Source: an uncultured Lachnospiraceae bacterium (GTDB taxonomy: Bacteria; Bacillota; Clostridia; Lachnospirales; Lachnospiraceae). Taken from it: a DNA stretch of 37,737 bases. The translations under genes and the position numbers were made by a program. Numbering within the stretch: position 1 is the stretch's first letter; each line of letters begins with the position of its first letter. The stretch is from positions 1 to 37,737 of the forward strand of contig CADBIU010000024.1 in the NCBI GenBank assembly GCA_902794825.1, given 5' to 3'. Below the pieces are notes generated by a model. That model ran no database searches. It worked only from the letters and a program-made list of their open reading frames with translations, and was not told where the DNA came from. This document shows, one piece after another, positions 7,418 to 14,577 of this stretch.

Positions 7418-8119
7418 ATGAAGGACACTGTTTTGATCGTAGAAGATGACCGCGATATTATGGAAGTGGTCACCATCATGCTTGGGAGAGAGGGATTTAA
7501 GGTACTCAAGGCGACGAACGGGAAAGAGGCGATCGAGGAGATCGCGAAGAGACCGGACCTGATCATATTGGATGTAATGCTGCCCGATATGGACGGGTTC
7601 ACGGTATGCCGCAGGATCCGGCAGGAATCGCTGGCGCCGGTATTGTTCCTGACAGCGAAGACGGGGGTGCAGGACAAGACCGAAGGCCTGGAAGCGGGCG
7701 GGGACGACTATCTTGTGAAGCCCTTCTTTCAGGAGGAACTGCGGGCAAGGATCCGGGCGCTGCTCAGACGCTATGAGAATTATCGGGGAAAGGATCAGAA
7801 TGAGCCCCGGGATCACTATATGGAAGTGGGACGGTTCCGCGTGAGCGAGGATTTTAACGAAGTGCTCAAGGATGGGAAGCAGATCAGTATGACTGATATC
7901 GAATACAGGATCCTCAAACTGCTGATGCAGTACCGGAATAAGATCTTTTCGATTCAGAATATATATGAAAGTGTTTGGGAAAAGCCGTATTTTTATGATG
8001 CCAATAATACGGTCATGGTCCATATCCGGAGGCTGCGGATGGCAATCGAGGACGATCCGAAGAAACCGGTCTATATCCGCACGGAGTGGGGGAGAGGCTA
8101 CAGGTTCGTAAGTGAATAG
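7418..8119 (+). CDS. OmpR/VanR-family response regulator
   Basis: 233-residue DNA-binding regulator. The receiver domain (1-~120) has acidic residues D10/D11, phospho-acceptor D52 in LDVMLPDMDG and the switch lysine in LVKPF. The C-terminal winged helix has the MTDIEYRILKLL start, VHIRRLR recognition region and TEWGRGYRFV wing typical of the OmpR group. It overlaps the sensor kinase start by eight bases, so the two are translationally coupled. The closest style is VanR-like regulators of Clostridia, but there are no vancomycin resistance genes nearby. The downstream wall hydrolase at 9570 is a plausible target (inference). The ribosome binding site is poor (TCTTAAGGGGCATCA). Confidence 0.93.
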   Translation: MKDTVLIVEDDRDIMEVVTIMLGREGFKVLKATNGKEAIEEIAKRPDLIILDVMLPDMDGFTVCRRIRQESLAPVLFLTAKTGVQDKTEGLEAGGDDYLVKPFFQEELRARIRALLRRYENYRGKDQNEPRDHYMEVGRFRVSEDFNEVLKDGKQISMTDIEYRILKLLMQYRNKIFSIQNIYESVWEKPYFYDANNTVMVHIRRLRMAIEDDPKKPVYIRTEWGRGYRFVSE

Positions 8120-8564
8120 AAAATCGAGCATGAGGAGTTTTGCAGGCCTGATCGCGATAGCTTTTATAGCGTCGGTCTGCTTTTTTTTCCTCAGTTTTAA
8201 TATCGGTAATTTTATCATTGAAAAGATCAGCGACGCCAGGACCGATGAAAAGATCGTGAGCGAGCTGGAGACTTATATCAGGGAGAACCGGCTGGGGCCG
8301 GATAGCAGAAAAGCGCTGTGGAGATGGTGCAGAAAAGGAGAGGTGGATATTGAAGTGTTCGTAGACGGGCACCTCGTATTCAGCTCTATTTTTGATGTGG
8401 AAAACAGGCAGTATAAGATGGAAGAATCGGAACAGGAAAAGGAGAAAGCCCATCAGGTCCGATTTGAAGATGTGTACGCGGACGTTGTTTTTTATCCATA
8501 TTATCATATGTATGGAAAGGCAAAGGGCGCAGAGAGATCGCCGCCACCACAATACTCTTTATAG
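8112..8564 (+). CDS. VanS-like sensor kinase, N-terminal sensor fragment
   Basis: GTG 8112 overlaps the end of the response regulator. The fragment has a first membrane segment (FAGLIAIAFIASVCFFFLSF), an extracellular sensor region of roughly 100 residues, and stops early at 8564 after an out-of-frame tail. Protein-like sequence ends near YYHMYGKA (about 8523). The second membrane segment and the kinase lie in the -1 frame from 8522. If the break is real, this product would be a sensor without a kinase. Confidence 0.75.
   Translation: MNRKSSMRSFAGLIAIAFIASVCFFFLSFNIGNFIIEKISDARTDEKIVSELETYIRENRLGPDSRKALWRWCRKGEVDIEVFVDGHLVFSSIFDVENRQYKMEESEQEKEKAHQVRFEDVYADVVFYPYYHMYGKAKGAERSPPPQYSL
8515..8535 (+). 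other. Frameshift junction in the sensor kinase gene
   Basis: The reading frame steps back one base between AAG GCA AAG GGC and AAA GGG CGC. A AAG GGC has the X XXY YYZ form of a -1 slippery site, but a one-base loss or a small out-of-frame deletion explains it as well. Confidence 0.55.
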
Positions 8565-9382
8565 GTATAGTCATCTTCGGGATCCGTAAAAAGATCGAGT
8601 ATATCCATCTGATCAACGAGGAGATCCATGTTCTGGAGGGCGGAGACCTGACAAAGGAGATCACTGTAAGAGGGAACGATGAGATCACGATGCTGGCAGA
8701 GAGCGTCAATGAATTCAGAAAGAGCATGCTGGAGCAGATGGCGATGATAGAGCAGCTCGAAAGGAGCAGCCGCCTTACGCTCGCCGAGATCGCGCATGAC
8801 CTGAGAACACCGCTCACTTCCCTGATCATGTATCTGGATTTCGCACAGAAGGAGATCGAGGGCAGGGAGACAACAGCAGAACTTTATCTGGCAAGAGCGA
8901 GAGAGAAGAGCGCGAGACTCAAAAATCTCCTGGACCAGAATTACAGTTACACAACGATGCAGGATTATTTCCAAATGGAAAAAACGGAGGAGCCGGCTTA
9001 CGAGGTGCTGCGCGGATTTTTGGGAGATATCAATTCAGGCCTTGAGAGAGAGGGATTCTTTGTGCGGTCTGAGATCAGCTTCGGGCACAGCAGAATTCTG
9101 GTGCAGAGAGACGCGGTCGGCAGAGTATTTGGGAATCTCATGACCAATATCATCAAATACGCGAGCAAGGAGGACGAAGTCCTGGTCTGCTGCAGAGAGC
9201 GGGACAAATATGTGGAGGTCACGGCGGTCAACAGGGTCCGGATATTCGAGGGGGAAAAACCTGAGAGCACGGGATTCGGATCCCGAATAAGCAAAAGGCT
9301 GATGGAGGAGATGAACGGGGACTACAGCGCGGAGGAGTCCGACGGCACCTTCACAACAACGCTGAGATTTCTCAAGATCTGA
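8522..9382 (+). CDS. VanS-like sensor kinase, C-terminal kinase fragment
   Basis: The frame opens with REIAATTILFIGIVIFGI, a rather short second membrane segment, then a HAMP-like linker (VLEGGDLTKEI), the dimerisation histidine in EIAHDLRTPL, and a catalytic domain with N-box NLMTNIIKYA. The later nucleotide-binding motifs are degenerate (no clear D-x-G-x-G; GFGSRISKRLMEEMNG serves as the G2 region), as is common in this VanS-like group. The first ATG is 8690, without a good ribosome binding site; the true start is the 8112 GTG if the frames are joined. The short membrane segment hints that a few codons may be lost at the junction. Confidence 0.75.
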   Translation, partial: KGRREIAATTILFIGIVIFGIRKKIEYIHLINEEIHVLEGGDLTKEITVRGNDEITMLAESVNEFRKSMLEQMAMIEQLERSSRLTLAEIAHDLRTPLTSLIMYLDFAQKEIEGRETTAELYLARAREKSARLKNLLDQNYSYTTMQDYFQMEKTEEPAYEVLRGFLGDINSGLEREGFFVRSEISFGHSRILVQRDAVGRVFGNLMTNIIKYASKEDEVLVCCRERDKYVEVTAVNRVRIFEGEKPESTGFGSRISKRLMEEMNGDYSAEESDGTFTTTLRFLKI

Positions 9383-9433
9383 TGCCTTGCAGTCAAAATA
9401 TGGACCAGCCATAGTCACCTTTTTTCTTCTGTC

Positions 9434-9462
9434 TTGGCAAAAAATGAGACTGGTGCTATAAT
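9434..9462 (+). promoter_or_regulatory. Promoter of the NlpC/P60 gene
   Basis: -35 TTGGCA (9434-9439), a 17-base spacer and perfect -10 TATAAT (9457-9462), giving a leader of about 100 bases. Confidence 0.8.
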
Positions 9463-9470
9463 TATGACGA

Positions 9471-9496
9471 TTGTATAACATGGGGATGGTATACAA
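9471..9496 (+). promoter_or_regulatory. Inverted repeat at the 5' end of the NlpC/P60 leader
   Basis: TTGTATAAC and GTATACAA are complementary apart from one extra A and flank ATGGGGATG. It begins right at the expected transcription start, so it could be an operator or a 5' mRNA hairpin. Confidence 0.4.
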
Positions 9497-9569
9497 CGAA
9501 TATGTGCGTAATTATATGTAAAAAAAGAACTGCACAATTTGTAATTCTTTGAACAAGACTGGAGGCATT

Positions 9570-11291
9570 GTGAAGAAGAGAGAGTTGATCAGAAGATGGG
9601 GAATCCTGTTCCTGTCTTTCATGATAATGTCCGGTACAGCGTCTGTGCCCTCTTATACAGTGTACGCAGGTGAAATGGATGGCCTTAGCACCGACGGCGG
9701 GGAAGTTGCTCCGGAACCTGAACCCGAGCCGGATCCTGCCCCGGAACCTGATACGCCGTCTGTAGTCGACAACGGCGGCACGGGTGATGACGGCGGAGAC
9801 AACGGCGGCGGGAATAACGGAAACGGCGAAGACAACTCGGGAACCGGCGGAGGCGGCAGTCCCGCGCAGTCGGATGACGGCGGAAGCGGCGATGACAACG
9901 GCGGCGGGGATGGAACCGGAACGACCGGTGATAACGACGGCGGAAGCACGACGGGAGGCTATACGGGAAACACTTCTGAAGGGTATACTTCGGAGGAGAT
10001 CGCGGCCGGCGATGGAGAGACTTCGGAGCGAAGCAGTACAGGTAAGACTGCCGCAGCGATAGGCAGTACCGGAGCGACGTCGGAAATAGCCGCGGTGATC
10101 GAGCCCGTCAAGGTGGGCGAGATGGACCAGCCGGAGGGCTACAAACAGGCCGAAGAACACGAAGGTTCCAACGAGGAACTGATCGCCCAGCAGCACATTG
10201 TGACAGATCTTCCGGAGATCCGTAAGGATTTCCGCTTCACGACTGTTGACAAAGTCTATGCGTTCAGCTCGCATGAAATGGATATTTACGAGGAGCAGGA
10301 CAAGGGGTCCAGGGTCGTCGGTACTATTGCCGGAAACGGCATTCTCTATGAGCTGGAGAATGAGGATAACGGCTGGATCTATGTGGAATCCGGAGAAGCG
10401 AGAGGATTTGTCCGCGAGGAGGATCTGATCCGCGGAGAGGAGGCGCAGGAACTCCTGGAACGTCTTGAGAAACAGGCGGCCCGCATTTCAGCGCTGCTTC
10501 CCAAAGGGATATCCAAAGAGACTTATTTCTTCACAGCCCAGGACACTGTCCCCTACTATGAGAATGAGGCGTACGCGTTCCGCAGGATCACAACGCGCGA
10601 AGTCGTGATCAAAGCCGAAGCGGCCCTGGCAAAGTCTGACGCGGGGATCATGGAGGAGAGAAGAGAAGACGCCCGCACAGTGGGAAGCCTGAAAGAAGGA
10701 AACCTCGTCTACGTGATCGAAGAGGCGGATGACGGATGGCTGTTCGTTGAGTCCGGAGACGTGCGCGGATTTATCCCTTCTGCGGAACTGGACCGCAGTA
10801 ATTCCGTACAGGCGCAGATCGACGAAGAAGGTGAATCTTCGTTCAGTACGGCGAAAGAAGTGATCACGCCCAAGGAGAACAAGGCGATCTACTACAGCCT
10901 GAACTCTGTCAAGGAGGGGGCAAAATATAACGAGGTCAGGGAGAAGATCCTGGAGAAAGCGCTCTCGTGCGTCGGAAATCCGTACGTATGGGGCGGGACC
11001 AGCCTGACGCATGGAGCTGACTGTTCCGGATTTGTACAGACGCTGTACGGTCTGTTCGGATACAAACTTCCCAGAGTGGCTGAGGCGCAGTCCCGCGTGG
11101 GGACACAGATTCCGGTGAGCGACGCGGCGCCGGGAGACCTGATCTTCTTTGCGAGAAACGGATATGTATTCCACGTCGCCATGTACGCGGGAGACGGCAA
11201 GACGGTCGAGGCGTACAGCAGCCAGTACGGCATCATCACGAAAGAACTGGGTGATAACGCCGTGTGGGCGACAAGGATCATAGAAGACTGA
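9570..11291 (+). CDS. Secreted NlpC/P60 peptidoglycan endopeptidase with SH3 domains
   Basis: Cell-wall hydrolase expected to cut peptide stems outside the cell. GTG 9570 is preferred over the TTG at 9549 because GGAGG stands just before it and a signal peptide follows (KKRELIRRW, then LFLSFMIMSGTASV, cleavage near VYAGE). A low-complexity linker of about 130 residues rich in Gly, Asp, Asn, Ser and Thr starts with a Pro-Glu-Pro stretch. Two bacterial SH3 segments (each with a GWIYVESG or GWLFVESG core) come next, then the C-terminal NlpC/P60 domain with catalytic Cys485 (GADCSGF) and His535 (VFHVAMYAG). Total 573 residues. It is monocistronic, between a good promoter and a bidirectional terminator. 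The upstream two-component system may control it (inference). Confidence 0.93.
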   Translation: MKKRELIRRWGILFLSFMIMSGTASVPSYTVYAGEMDGLSTDGGEVAPEPEPEPDPAPEPDTPSVVDNGGTGDDGGDNGGGNNGNGEDNSGTGGGGSPAQSDDGGSGDDNGGGDGTGTTGDNDGGSTTGGYTGNTSEGYTSEEIAAGDGETSERSSTGKTAAAIGSTGATSEIAAVIEPVKVGEMDQPEGYKQAEEHEGSNEELIAQQHIVTDLPEIRKDFRFTTVDKVYAFSSHEMDIYEEQDKGSRVVGTIAGNGILYELENEDNGWIYVESGEARGFVREEDLIRGEEAQELLERLEKQAARISALLPKGISKETYFFTAQDTVPYYENEAYAFRRITTREVVIKAEAALAKSDAGIMEERREDARTVGSLKEGNLVYVIEEADDGWLFVESGDVRGFIPSAELDRSNSVQAQIDEEGESSFSTAKEVITPKENKAIYYSLNSVKEGAKYNEVREKILEKALSCVGNPYVWGGTSLTHGADCSGFVQTLYGLFGYKLPRVAEAQSRVGTQIPVSDAAPGDLIFFARNGYVFHVAMYAGDGKTVEAYSSQYGIITKELGDNAVWATRIIED

Positions 11292-11312
11292 ATTCAATAA
11301 ATGAGCACAAAA

Positions 11313-11346
11313 AAGGGGCTGCCGTAACACGGCAGCCCTTATTTTT
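11313..11346. terminator. Bidirectional terminator between convergent genes
   Basis: AAGGGGCTGCCGT and ACGGCAGCCCTT pair around AAC, with A and T tracts outside. It serves both the NlpC/P60 gene and the minus-strand YfhO gene. Confidence 0.9.
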
Positions 11347-11348
11347 TA

Positions 11349-13307
11349 TCATACCAAAGGCTTTTTGTCAGGATTCTCCGCTGTTTCTTCCCCGGCGGGG
11401 ATATCTGCTGAAGGAACTTCAGCAGGTTCTTCGGCGGGGATCTCATCCACCGGCGCTGCAGACTCAAAGGATTCTTCGGATTCAAGAGATTCTTCGAATT
11501 CAGCCTGCGGTTCGCGCTTTTTTGAGCGGCGGGTCATGATCACCCAGAACAGGAACAGAAGCAGGCCTGCGGCGGAGAGGCACAGGCCGTAGAGAAGACC
11601 GGGAGTCTCGTAGCGCAGCTCGATGGTGTGCCGGCCCGGGGTGAGCCACAGACCGCTGAACATGAGATTCACGTTTTCGATCACTGCCGGGGTTCCGTCA
11701 ACATATGCTTTCCAGCCGGTGGAATAAGGAACCGTAAGGCACAGGAGCTTGTTGTCAGAGACAGTGATCTCTCCTGTGACGCCCGAAGAGACGTAACTGC
11801 TCTTATTCTGAGAGATATTTACATTCTCGAGAGACTCGGCGCCGAGCTTCGCTATTTTGTCCTGGTAGCCGGTCAGAGGCTCCGAGATCACAGAGAACTC
11901 GTCGAAGTGGTAAACGCCGGCTCTGGGGAATGTGACCACAATGGAATCGATCCCCTTCCTGACCGTGTAGGAGTTGAGGAGGAAATCCTGGCGTCCCGAG
12001 TAGAACTGCTCGTCTCCCGGAAGGATATAATTGACTTCGTTGCTCGTGAGCACATTTTCTCCGCTCATAAAGTCCGCGCTGATCTTTACGTTTGAGGCAG
12101 GGCGTGAATTGTACACCATAACCCGGATCTTATACCGTTCGTAAGGAGTCAGGGCACTGAACATCTCCGGAGTGAACTGATCCGCCGGGTCGCAGGATTT
12201 ATCGTCGGAGTAGAGATCGAGAAGATTGGTCTCCCGGTACCCGATGTTCTTCATCAAGAGATAGCACTCGCCGGAAGTTATCGGATCAAAAGTCAGCTTC
12301 ACCTGGGAACCTTCCTCGGTCACGACGAAGGTGCGATCATCTGTCTGCACAACGCTGCTGTGAAGGCACTCGCTCTTAAATGGAACGCTGCTGCAGTCAA
12401 GACCGGCGGCGATCTCTTCGATAGACCGGCTGTCCTGCAGGCCTCCGGGCTGATCAGTTACAGCGTGAGTGAGGAGGACTTCCTGTCTCTGGGCCGGAGT
12501 GAGGGTATCGAACTGCTCCCGGCTGATCGTGCGGTCGTAGGTATATCCCAGGGGGAGAGGGCTCAGATTCTGATAAACGGAGTTGGCTGTGTTTTGATCC
12601 AGAGACTCGTCTGAGTATCCTGTCGGGAGTTTCTCCGGGTGCATGCAGTAGAGGTAACTCACGGAAGCCAGCTCATTGAGGATCGCCCGGTTGTCGAGGT
12701 TCGTGAACTGCCAGGCGTTATTGTTTACATCGGAGACAGCAAGAGAATCCAGGTATTCCAGGACATAGGGGCTGTTGACGCTCCAGAAAGACTGCGTTGA
12801 GGAAAGCCCGCTCAGCATAGAGGTATTCTGGTACCAGAAACCGGGCTCTGTGTTGGATACTCTGATGAAAGATAGCCCGTCAAATCCGATAGTCGAGGAG
12901 ATCTGGGAAGTGTCGTTGAGCCACATGTTCCTGTCATTTCCCGTCCGGAAAGGAGCCAGGCAGTCCAGTTCCTTATAGCTCTCGATCCTGTCGCTGAAGC
13001 GGGGGTCGTTCTCGCAGATGCCGTTGAGGCAGATGCTCACGACGGTGAGAAGGAGGATACAGCGTTCCGCGCGGATGATCCGCTTAGACCGCTTGCGCTC
13101 TGCTTTGGGATCTTCAGTGCTGTCGGACCCATCGGCCGCAAATTCCGTCCGCTGGGCGAGGAACAGGTGAAAGAGCGTAAAGCCGGTTAAGATGACCGGC
13201 ACCAGGAAATTGATCTCCAGCTCATAGGAGAGGAAGAAGCACACGGCAAAATAGAGAGTAAAACCGACTGCCATCACTTTTTTCTGAGTGCGGGTCAGCG
13301 CGGCCAC
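11349..13307 (-). CDS. YfhO-family membrane protein, C-terminal fragment
   Basis: This 652-residue ORF begins at GTG 13307 without a ribosome binding site, a few bases before the stop of the upstream ORF in another frame. It starts in the middle of a membrane bundle (VMAVGFTLYFAVCFFL, then INFLVPVILTGFTLFHLFL), has a third segment (ILLLTVVSICLNGIC), a large extracellular region of about 400 residues with beta-sandwich character (PYSTGWKAYVDG), a final membrane segment, and an acidic Glu/Pro/Ala-rich cytoplasmic tail. The PYSTGWKAYVDG motif is characteristic of YfhO (PF09586) proteins, which are GT-C-like and decorate teichoic-acid-type polymers. With the 13295-14425 ORF it makes one protein of about 1,020 residues. 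Confidence 0.85.
   Translation of the reverse strand: MAALTRTQKKVMAVGFTLYFAVCFFLSYELEINFLVPVILTGFTLFHLFLAQRTEFAADGSDSTEDPKAERKRSKRIIRAERCILLLTVVSICLNGICENDPRFSDRIESYKELDCLAPFRTGNDRNMWLNDTSQISSTIGFDGLSFIRVSNTEPGFWYQNTSMLSGLSSTQSFWSVNSPYVLEYLDSLAVSDVNNNAWQFTNLDNRAILNELASVSYLYCMHPEKLPTGYSDESLDQNTANSVYQNLSPLPLGYTYDRTISREQFDTLTPAQRQEVLLTHAVTDQPGGLQDSRSIEEIAAGLDCSSVPFKSECLHSSVVQTDDRTFVVTEEGSQVKLTFDPITSGECYLLMKNIGYRETNLLDLYSDDKSCDPADQFTPEMFSALTPYERYKIRVMVYNSRPASNVKISADFMSGENVLTSNEVNYILPGDEQFYSGRQDFLLNSYTVRKGIDSIVVTFPRAGVYHFDEFSVISEPLTGYQDKIAKLGAESLENVNISQNKSSYVSSGVTGEITVSDNKLLCLTVPYSTGWKAYVDGTPAVIENVNLMFSGLWLTPGRHTIELRYETPGLLYGLCLSAAGLLLFLFWVIMTRRSKKREPQAEFEESLESEESFESAAPVDEIPAEEPAEVPSADIPAGEETAENPDKKPLV
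13293..13307 (-). other. Frameshift junction in the YfhO gene
   Basis: On the minus strand CCG CGC TGA ends the first half; one additional C (CCG CGC CTG ACC CGC) would read P-R-L-T-R into the second half. A single missing base is the simplest explanation. The overlap of TGA with GTG could also couple two separate polypeptides, but no ribosome binding site is present. Confidence 0.6.
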
Positions 13308-14425
13308 AGCTCAGCGACCAGCATTGCGACCAGGGCGGAGTAAGCCCAGCACCAGCGGTTGATCGGATAGGAAAAGCCGTTGGTGAGATAGCCGAAAGCG
13401 GGGATGAACAGGAGCGCCGAGTACAGAAGAAACTGAAGGCGCAGCTTGATAAAGCCCTTTGCGCTAAAGAGCAGGAATACGCACAGGAGCGCGGTTCCCG
13501 CATAGCACAGAGCGCCGTACTGCACTTCATTGCAGGCAAGGAAATCCAGAGGCAGCATGCGGCAGGAGCGAGCCTCATAGAAAAGGTTGATAGCCGGCTT
13601 GAGAGCAACGCGCTTGTTGCCGAGGACCGTGATGACCATAGGGAGCAGGATCGCTCCTCCCATGGCGACGCCGACCGTGCCGGCCGCGAACATGACGCCG
13701 ATCTCGGCAAAGCGGCGCTTGAACTGTCCCCTGGCAATGGGGAAATAGCGGAAGCAGGCGTACATTACGGCCATGACCACGATGCTGACGATGAAATAGA
13801 AGTTGCTCACGGTCGCAAGAAAGATGGAAATGATAAATGCCCAGGGTCTTTTGCCGTCGCGGATCTTCTCGATCCCCAGAAGAACAAGGGGGAAGATTAT
13901 CATCGCGCTCAGAAAGATCGGCTGACCGAAGCAGGTTATCAGCGCGAATCCGCAGAAGGTATAGATCAGGGAGCCGGCGAGGCATCCCTTGTCATGTTCC
14001 GGCGAGGGCCAGCGGAAGCGGCAGAGCGCGGACATGGCAAGACCCGAGCAGTAATTCTTGACCGGGATCAGCAGGCAGTAGAACAGATAGATGTATTTGG
14101 CGGGCACCAGGGCGCTCAGCAGATAAAAGGGATCGCCCACGCCGTAGTAGGCGAGGGTGCTCATAGCGTCCGAACCGTATCCAATGCTGAAGGAATACGT
14201 GGAGATCGCCTTAAAATCAAATTTGACAAGTGATTTCAAAGTCTGACGATACCACCTTGAAATGTAGATCATTGCCTTGAGATGCTGCGTGTAGGAGTCA
14301 TGAGCCCAGACAAAACTCTTCTGCGTGAGGATAAAGGGGGCGTAAATGATGAGCGCGGTGATCAGAAAAAGAAGTGTAAATCTGAAGTAGTAAGATACCC
14401 TGTTTTTTATAGTTGAAGTTTTCAT
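13295..14425 (-). CDS. YfhO-family membrane protein, N-terminal fragment
   Basis: ATG 14425 follows CCCGGAGGTCTGTT. A first membrane helix is followed by the extracellular loop with VWAHDSYTQH, where GT-C enzymes keep their catalytic acid; this D-S region is conserved in YfhO. There are about nine more membrane segments. The ORF ends at TGA 13295 right after VAELWPR. The neighbouring frame carries on with LTRTQKK and the next membrane helix, so this is the first half of one gene split by a frameshift. If the break is genuine the product lacks the large extracellular domain and is probably not functional. Confidence 0.85.
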   Translation of the reverse strand: MKTSTIKNRVSYYFRFTLLFLITALIIYAPFILTQKSFVWAHDSYTQHLKAMIYISRWYRQTLKSLVKFDFKAISTYSFSIGYGSDAMSTLAYYGVGDPFYLLSALVPAKYIYLFYCLLIPVKNYCSGLAMSALCRFRWPSPEHDKGCLAGSLIYTFCGFALITCFGQPIFLSAMIIFPLVLLGIEKIRDGKRPWAFIISIFLATVSNFYFIVSIVVMAVMYACFRYFPIARGQFKRRFAEIGVMFAAGTVGVAMGGAILLPMVITVLGNKRVALKPAINLFYEARSCRMLPLDFLACNEVQYGALCYAGTALLCVFLLFSAKGFIKLRLQFLLYSALLFIPAFGYLTNGFSYPINRWCWAYSALVAMLVAELWPR

Positions 14426-14577
14426 AACAGACCTCCGGGAAATATCTTCAGTGTATCTTATCACATTATAAAGTATAAAAAAAGAGAACTGCGCTCCGCT
14501 GAAGAATGGCAATGGCGAAAACGCTTAAGTATGTTATTATGATAGGAGTATCTATCAGTAAAGGAGCATAAGATCAA

